NCBI GenBank assembly: GCA_949152475.1
Contig: OX424570.1
Span: 2,344,181 to 2,408,180, forward strand
From: Terebella lapidaria
Taxonomy: Eukaryota > Annelida > Polychaeta > Terebellida > Terebellidae
Length of the DNA: 64,000 nt
Direction of reading: 5' to 3'
Below the pieces are notes generated by a model. That model searched no databases. It worked only from the letters and a program-made list of their open reading frames with translations, and was not told the origin of the DNA. Positions 57,334 through 64,000 of the stretch are shown one piece after another; position 1 is the first letter of the stretch, and each line of letters starts with the position of its first letter. Position numbers and translations under genes: made by a program.

Positions 57334-60022
57334 TAGTGTTCGGACTCGGTGATGTTTTCAAGCTCGATCATCGTTGGGAAAATAACGACCGATGATCGAG
57401 CAATCTCGAGCTTTTCTCAATGTAATTATTCGACGAGTGCTTGCCCGAAAAATGGACGATGATACGAGATGTAAAGCGATTCACTGTGTGATTCATGTTA
57501 ATGCAAATAAATCCAGCGTGAAACACATCGATGAATGGAAACACATCTAGATTGTGTTTGTCAAATTTGTGTTACTTGTCTGCCCATTAATTCATCAACA
57601 TCTTAAATAATCAAATCATAACAGAAATGTGAAAGGTCGAGGAAAAAGCAGCAAAATAATTTGAAGTTCCATCTCCCCCGGCCGAGTGGGAGGCTCAGGG
57701 AGCATTCGTTTTTGACAAATGTATATAAACACCGACTTCACATTTTACCCAAACCCATTCCCTGAATTCGATGACAAACATAAAAAAAATGTGCTTCAGA
57801 TTCGTATTTGTAATCTCTTGAGATGTGGGGTGAGATTTGTGTTGAATTAATAAAAAAAGTAACTTGATGATTGTTCAGCGTTACATTCATTTATCTTTAA
57901 CAAAACCCCCAATTTTGTAATCATTGGAAATGCATCATTTTTTACAAACAAAAATCGGTAAACAGATCTGACATTCTTGTCTGAAATCCAAACAAATAAA
58001 ATAATCGCTGTATATATGTGACTAATGTGATTATCAGCAATCTCTGTCAAACATTAAACAACACCAAATATGTACAAAAAGTGGCCAACAAGTAACAAGT
58101 TCAACTTCAGTCGGTTCACTTAGCCTTCACTTTCGATTCTTGTTCAGGGAAATGAGCAATCAATCGTCTCTGGCAACAGATTACAGCGTTTTTTTAGATT
58201 ATGTTACCAGCAAGGCTGAACACCCTCTCACTGGGTACACTTGAAGCAGGGATGGAAATGTACTTGCGAGCCAGGATGGACAGAGTGGGGAACAAGCAGG
58301 ACCGTTGTGCCCACCATTTCAGTGCCGGTTCATTCGACCGAGGTTCCAGGAGGTCTCTGTCCAGCTCTGTCATGAGAGGCTCTCTGATCTCGGCTTCTGT
58401 TTGAATAACATCGTCCAGCCAACCTGATTCATATTTTGCTTTTTTCTACCTATGGTTCATTCCATGCACTTACACTCGCTACGTTCCCACTATCTGCTGA
58501 TTCCGGCAGGGAACTTCCTGTGCTCAAACCACTGGCCTTAGTGTCAGTGGCCTCACTGGCTTGATTCTCTTCTTCCGCCTTCTGCTGCCCAATCAGTGCC
58601 TAAGCTTCAGTTTTCAGCAGTTCAATCGTCTGCATTTTCTCATCCGGATCCACGAATCCCAGTTGCTTAGTTTCGGGGTGCAACAGACAAGCGAGCTTGA
58701 TTTCCTTGTTCTCGAAGTCCCGTTTGTTGAGATTGTCTTCCATGGTCTTCTTCAACTTTCTGACAACAGCTCCATCTTCATCCGTCAAGTCCAAAGTGGC
58801 ATTGATCTTCAAGCATGAAAGTACCCTCTGCAGCGTAGGTTCTTTGTCGCCACACATCAGAATTGTAGCTCGTTTGAAGGGTTCAAAGATGGCCAAGAGA
58901 CTCTCCACAAGACTCTGGTCAGCAAAACTGTACAGGTATGTTTTCAGCTCCTTGACATTTCTTGTGGCAGCAGGATCTAGTATTGTAGCATGTAGTGCAG
59001 GTAATTGCTCAGTGAATCTGACTAGCATGTCGTACGTGCTATTCCATCGAGTGGATACATCCTGTATCAAATGATGACCTTGGTGGGCATCTGGGAGAAG
59101 CAGTTTTTGTTTCTCAGTCAGAAAGCCCATGGCAAAAGGGCTTATGAGAAAGAAAGTTACAATTTTCCTTCCACGAGCAATGATCTTCGACACCTGAGTT
59201 ACTGCCAGCCCTGCCTTCACAGCTAAGTTCAGCTAAGCGCGGCCAATTTAACAGTGTGAAAGCTTTCACTTCGTTTGCTGCGTTATCACTGACAGTAGTT
59301 GGGACCGACGACAAATTCCTTTTGTTGGCAGCTTCGTCAAGGACACTATGGATGTTTTTTGCAGTGTGTGACCCCTCAACTCTGGTTGTCTGAAGCACTT
59401 TACTTTTCATTTCCCAGTCATCTGTTTTGATGTAGTGACCGGTGATTGTCTCAAATGATTCATTGTTCAATGAAGTCCATGAATCATGTGTGGCGGCCAC
59501 ATTCTGAACATTGCTGATCTCCATCGTCAGTACTTCTTTTTCTTTTGTGTACATCTGGTCCAATAATTTACGAAGTGTCTCAGCAGTTGGAGGCACATAT
59601 CGTGGTTCCATGGCGGCCAGGAGCTTCCGAAAACAGTCTTTCTCCACTACAGAAATGGGCTGCAAGCCATGAACGACAAAGTTTGCAATCGCCTTTGTGA
59701 TTGCTTCCTTGCATGAATTTGGTAAGGGGGCAGTCACACCGAGTGCTGCAGAAATTGACGGCTGTGCTGGTCTCACATCTTCATTGCTATCAGACAGCCC
59801 GTGTGCACTTTTCAAGTGAACAGCCAAGTTGGTTGTCTGACCCTTGTATGCATAGACCTTCTTACACACATTGCATTCGGCTTTTTGCTTATCATCTTCT
59901 TTAACTTCGAAATATTTCCAAACCCACGACCTTTTTGTGCTACCGCGTGATGCCATTTTCACATCGCTTAAAGCCCAAGCTTGAGCGATTGATCGATCGT
60001 TCGGGCGCTCGATCTAACTCTA
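57334..60022 (-). mobile_element. decayed hAT transposon with 8-bp TSD
   Basis: Bounded by GTTGATAT on both sides (57326-57333 and 60023-60030), the 8-bp duplication expected of hAT. Ends are short imperfect inverted repeats (TAGTGTTCGGACTCG against TAGAGTTAGATCGAG). It contains one transposase gene on the minus strand. Length 2,689 bp is normal for the superfamily. Confidence 0.9.
58140..59956 (-). pseudogene. hAT transposase with BED zinc finger, inactivated
   Basis: ATG at 59956 (MASRGSTKRSWVWKYFEV). Residues about 28-60 hold a BED finger (CNVCKKVYAYKGQTTNLAVH, then H). The catalytic region follows: AATHDSWTSLNNESF and SDNAANEVKAF are hAT blocks around the first and second acidic residues. 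Near 59220 a small deletion removes the expected C-x-x-H-x-L-N-L block and shifts the frame. The rest continues at 59220-58600 (LIQDVSTRWNSTYDMLVRF). Beyond 58600 the reading is further interrupted, but the hAT dimerisation motif is still visible at about 58193-58296 (KYISIPASSVPSERVFSLAG), closed by an in-frame stop. A full-length protein would have been about 600 residues. Nonfunctional. Confidence 0.88.
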
Positions 60023-60030
60023 GTTGATAT

Positions 60031-62094
60031 TATTGAAACAGTAGGTTGACATCAATAAATCAGGAGGTTGACATGTCTTAATTGACTCTTTTGGCTGTTC
60101 CACGTTTAAATGGATAATTCGAAGATACTAAGTCAATATTTGGAGAAAAGGTCGATTTTATCGAGATATTGAATCAGGAATATTAAAGAATAAAGTTTCG
60201 TGGGGTCCCTTCTACGCTTCCGTAGTCGACACTGACCTCTGTGTGCAACTTGCCAGAATGTAGACGTAATATATTAAAGCAATGTTCCGGGAGAATATTT
60301 GGTTTCTGAAATTCATAACCTATTGATCAACATAAAATAGATAAATAACTCAATTGAGATGGAGCATCAATGTTGAGTGTATACCAGCTCATTGCGTCTT
60401 AGCATAAACCACCACAACAAACAAGAGATTATGTAGAACAAAGATTTCTGCTATCACAAATCAATTCTCATATCAGATCAATGATTCTTTTGCATTCTTC
60501 AGAAGCTCTCTAGCGTTTTACTACTGCATATAAACTAACATTACATTGTTATTGCTTCCTGCCATAAATACATTCCACGCTAGCTAATAACTCCATTGAG
60601 ATCGACTGCAAAATCTCCCGACGCTGGTATATCAATGGCAGAGTCAATATCATCGCCTGACACAACAGTAACTTCATGATCTTTTTGTGAGCTTGCCAGT
60701 TGATTCCCATCATATAATTGATCATAGAGTTAACATAGTACACTTGTATACAGGGTTGCCATTTAATATTGAATATATCGGTTGGGTGGGTGAACTGATA
60801 AAATATTATGTCATAGATTCAAATTGATGAGCACCATGAAGTTGTTACATGATCTGATGTTCAGCCAGGCATATCACCTGCCGACCAGGAGATTATCATG
60901 CCAATTGACACCACGGGAGTGCACATGGGGTGACGAAATAACTGAAGACTGTGATATGGGGTGGTTTTTTGGTCTGCTATTAATTATGTGGGCTGGTCAA
61001 ATTTTTGTGCATATCTCAGGATCTCCTTGACTTGGAGCTGCGAAATTTTAAACACAGATTCCTGAAGTAATTGTGCGTCAATTAAGTGCACCAGTCTGTC
61101 ACGGAGTGGTTGCCCTGCGACGTAATGGGCTAAAACAGACTAGATAGCGAGGCAAAACAACATCACACAGGGGGAGGTCAGCAAGATCCTGAAGAGGAAC
61201 GCCAAGACAGGTGTACCTACTCCTAGATTTCGCCCAGGACGTCCTTTAAAGACAACTAGAAGACAGGACCGTTTGTTGATAGCAGTGTTATAGTTCGTCA
61301 GCACGAATTAATTAAACGTTTATTCTTCGACAGAGCAGATATATGCAAAAGATCATGAAGTATGAAATTGTTACTAATATGGCCATGTCATGGCCTCTGC
61401 ACTGAAACGTCATGTACAGATACCAACATATATACAAAGGTATACCACTGATCCTGTGGTGAAATTTAATTTGCTCGTCTACGTGCGCTCATTACCGAGT
61501 ACTTCAGGTCGTCTGGAATATTTGCCGCGGGCCAAGGACGACGCTTTGAGATTTGTTCATTCATGACATACATACTGTATGTTAAACGGATCCAATCTCT
61601 TTGTTGATACACTCACCATACTGTCGTCTCAGAACACACAATCGACGTTGTCCAGAATACACAAATCTGACCAAACAAAATGCATAATTCAAGGCTGGTG
61701 GAAGCTCGATCCGGGCGCTCTGAGATATACACCCCCAATTGCACAGCTCCCGTGTGTGAGTTCTGAAAGCCTGTTAGTAATACGACCAGGGTATTCTCAA
61801 CTCGAGTATCAACTTTGGTCCAGATCACACAAACAAATCAATGTTAATACACGAATATTCATAGAAAATGTATCTGTTCCGTTACAATGGTTCTCTTCAA
61901 GGTCATATCCTTCATGGCCTAGTCGCTGACACAGTCAGGTATTCATATCACATCGTGTTCATATTCCACGTTTATCATATGGTTATTAAGCTTTGCAAAA
62001 TACTAAGGAAAGGGTTATATTACGTAATTCACTGATATTTCCAACACTCCACCTGAAGGTTGCTCGTCAGTGTAGCTTTCATATATATGACCTT
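60031..62094. other. no gene recognised
   Basis: Apart from the flank repeat at 60120-60230, nothing is recognised. The frame at 61579-61929 (plus) shows no domain. Confidence 0.35.
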
Positions 62095-62395
62095 CTGATA
62101 TGACTTTCTGTCACGGTACTATGAGATTGGATAACGGACCCTGTTATGTTCGCTTGGGATACTTAATACTGTGTATTGATTCTACGTGTATTGTTCCCAG
62201 ATATGTCATCGCACACCGTTGAAGGGTCAATGAGTGTGAACCTTGTTGCTGTGTTTGCACTGTTTTGTGATACTGAGAAGTCATGTCAGTTCAAGGGGTA
62301 ACAACATCACATCCAACAATTAGACACATTTGTTTGATGAAGCCCAACAGTAACTCGTCTCCACGATAAATTATACAAGTACATGAATTTCATCT
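62095..62395 (+). repeat. R2 copy, inverted relative to 50.7 kb
   Basis: ACTATGAGATTGGATAACGG, TGTATTGATTCTACGTGTAT, CCAGATATGTCATCGCACAC, GTGTGAACCTTGTTGCTGTG and ATGTCAGTTCAAGGGGTAA. Mirrors 50725-51130 and leads straight into the minisatellite. Confidence 0.75.
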
Positions 62396-62399
62396 CTAG

Positions 62400-63030
62400 G
62401 TAGACACAGGAGAAATGATCATATAGTAGATAACGCACTACTGATAAACAATGATCATATAGTAGATAACACACTATTGATAAACAATGATCACAGAGTA
62501 AATAACACACTACGTATAAACAATGATCATATAGTAAATAATGCACTACTGATAAACAGTGATCATAGAGTAAATAAGGCACTCCTGATAAACATCGATC
62601 ATATAGTAGATAACGTACCACTGATAAGCAATGGTCATATAGTAACCCACTACTGATAAACAATGATAATATAGTAGATAACACACTACTGATAAACAAT
62701 GATCATAATAGATAACTCACTACTGATGAACAATGATCATAAGTAGATAACACACTCCTGATTACCAATGATCATATACTACATAACACACTAATGATAA
62801 ACAATGATCACATAGTAACCCACTACTGATAAACAATGATCATATAGTAGATAACACACTCCTGATAAACGATGATCATATACTAGATAACACACTGATG
62901 ATAAACAATGATCATATAGTAACCGACTACTGATAAACAATGATCATATAGTAAACAATGCACTCCTGATAAACAATGATCATATACTAGACAACGCACT
63001 ACTAATAAACAGTAATCATATAGTAAACAA
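62400..63030 (-). repeat. 36-bp minisatellite, inverted block
   Basis: About 17-18 units, reverse complement of the block at 49.4-50.7 kb (CACTACTGATAAACAATGAT then CATATAGTAGATAACA). Some units lack about 8-12 bp. The 130-codon minus frame through it is a repeat artefact. Confidence 0.92.
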
Positions 63031-63516
63031 GCTACAGAATAGTAGGAATGGAAAGTGTTAAGAATATGTCCGGAGGAAATGTTTTGCTGTTTTTTTATTT
63101 ATGAATTAAATTATTATCTCGCCTATTATTCCCCAGTGCTCGAGTCTTCACTCCAGGTCTTTTCTATGCGCATAGGCCTATGCCTATATCCTAGTCCAAG
63201 TGCGATTCTAACATGATTCTATTACTGTAACATCAGCGTTATATCAGCGCGTGCAAAAAATCACTGCCTGGGCAAACAGAGTGACAATATTTGCGACCCT
63301 CGCTGTACCACACAAACATCCCTGACATCTGGCATGAGACATTGTGAACTACAGTTCACAGCATAGTAAACGGGCGAAGCCCGCACAATAGCACGCAACG
63401 TATGTCCACCGTGGAATCACTCCCTGCCCGTCACTGCGGGAGACCTCACAAAACGGAACCAGCTGAAATTAGTGCGTTTTTAGTATATCCGGGCCCGGGG
63501 CCCGGACAATAACACA
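63031..63516. other. non-satellite segment interrupting the array
   Basis: About 480 bp unlike the satellite, with GC-rich palindromes (GGGCGAAGCCCG near 63372 and CCGGGCCCGGGGCCCGG near 63498). Array units resume at 63517. Probably an insertion; no target duplication identified. Confidence 0.4.
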
Positions 63517-63554
63517 CTCCTGTAAAACAATGATCATATAGTAGATAACACACT
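63517..63554 (-). repeat. minisatellite unit at the LINE junction
   Basis: One unit (ACACACTCCTGTAAAACAAT, GATCATATAGTAGATAACAC) lies directly against the LINE 3' end. Confidence 0.85.
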
Positions 63555-64000
63555 TCAATTCAATTCAAATCAGTTTGTTCAATATTCAACATTCATAACA
63601 GTGCAATGATAATACATTTGAATAATGAAAAGGAAATTGTTTGAAGCTTATGAAGTAACAATCTCCCGATTCCCACCCAAAATATTACATCCCACCCAAC
63701 CAAAGAGATTACTATACTAGTATGTTAACAAACCATAAGAAAGGTAATAAAAAACAAGAATGAACAATATTGCTAAAAGAAATAAATGAAAATAAATAAG
63801 ATGAAATTGATGCATGGAATGGTTTGATAATTTGGCTATTCATGACCCAAGCTGTAATTTTCGAGCATCGACTTCTTAACTAGTTTTTCTAAAGTGACAA
63901 TATTGTGAATATTTTTAACATTAAATCCAAGATTGTTCCAGAGTTTGACACTTTTTATGCTTATGCACATATATTTTGCAGCTGTTTTTACATTTCTTCC
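63555..64000 (-). mobile_element. LINE 3' end, second copy, running off the window
   Basis: Reverse complement of the 48-49 kb LINE end: the (TTCAA)n-type tail, then a 3' UTR with the same blocks (CCCACCCAACC, TTGAATAATGAAAA). From 64000 down to 63836 the coding end is open (VKTAAKYMCISIKSVKLWNN ... ENYSLGHE, stop at 63836-63838) and better preserved than in the left copy. Confidence 0.85.
63836..64000 (-). CDS. LINE ORF C-terminus (partial)
   Basis: 55 codons ending in a stop, with the conserved G-V/S-V-K-L-W-N-N-L block of CR1/Jockey-type C-termini. The rest of the ORF lies to the right of the window, so whether this copy is intact cannot be told here. Confidence 0.7.
   Translation of the reverse strand, partial: GRNVKTAAKYMCISIKSVKLWNNLGFNVKNIHNIVTLEKLVKKSMLENYSLGHE

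Noticed and set aside
62307-62699. 130-codon protein with 12-residue repeats (YLLYDHCLSVVR type)
   Set aside because: It follows from a 36-bp minisatellite without stops; no start context, homology or splice signal supports a gene.
1-64000. tRNA, rRNA or snRNA genes
   Set aside because: No complete cloverleaf, A/B box pair or rRNA block was recognised by eye; a covariance search would be needed to exclude them.

Overview
The window is animal nuclear DNA: AT-rich, gene-poor and packed with nested mobile elements. Repeat content (GIY-YIG-type and other Penelope-like elements, a Polinton relative, hAT, many short inverted-repeat elements, a CCGTCC-rich repeat) suggests a marine invertebrate, perhaps a lophotrochozoan such as a mollusc. 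That taxon is an inference from general appearance, not a proven placement.

Host genes are few. The only clearly complete one is an intronless beta-1,3-galactosyltransferase-like (GT31) gene on the minus strand (15228-16433). At the left edge a minus-strand gene runs off the window; its exon at 77-240 encodes a clear SAP domain, and a possible upstream exon lies at 475-678. A possible orphan exon (4367-4558), a possible MYB-like exon (25111-25326) and a two-copy degenerate gene family with a putative membrane segment (54962-56262 and 12900-13790) are weaker calls.

The most striking object is a 5.1-kb element at 5846-10937. It has 141-bp terminal inverted repeats differing at about 2 positions, starting 5'-AG, and a perfect 6-bp target duplication (TGTGAT). 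It carries a Polinton/adintovirus-type packaging ATPase, a neighbouring 208-residue protein built from two internal repeats, and a C2H2-finger/QP-rich tract, all read from the minus strand below a CRE/CCAAT/TATA promoter cluster. It holds none of the Polinton polymerase, integrase, protease or capsid genes, so it looks like a miniature, non-autonomous Polinton fossil. A 5'-truncated Penelope-like element has inserted into it with a 54-bp direct repeat.

Other bounded elements: a solo LTR (29147-30049, TSD CAAAC), a 509-bp element with 31-bp perfect inverted ends (51755-52263, TSD GTTGTATT) sitting inside a dispersed repeat called R1 here, and a decayed BED-finger hAT transposon (57334-60022, TSD GTTGATAT). 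Dispersed families: R1 (at least 13 loci), R2 (Penelope-tail related), R3 (2 copies with TATA and short ORF), R4 (2 copies, one split by R1), and F (CCGTCC plus clustered TGACCTTGA motifs).

Recent duplication is heavy between 20.5 and 31.7 kb: an 824-bp tandem duplication, a 458-bp tandem series, a 1.1-kb tandem pair, and a 1.6-kb direct duplication whose second copy was later hit by the solo LTR. From 48.1 kb to the end, a composite of LINE 3' end, 36-bp minisatellite and R2 appears twice in inverted orientation; both LINE copies join the minisatellite at the same position of its unit.
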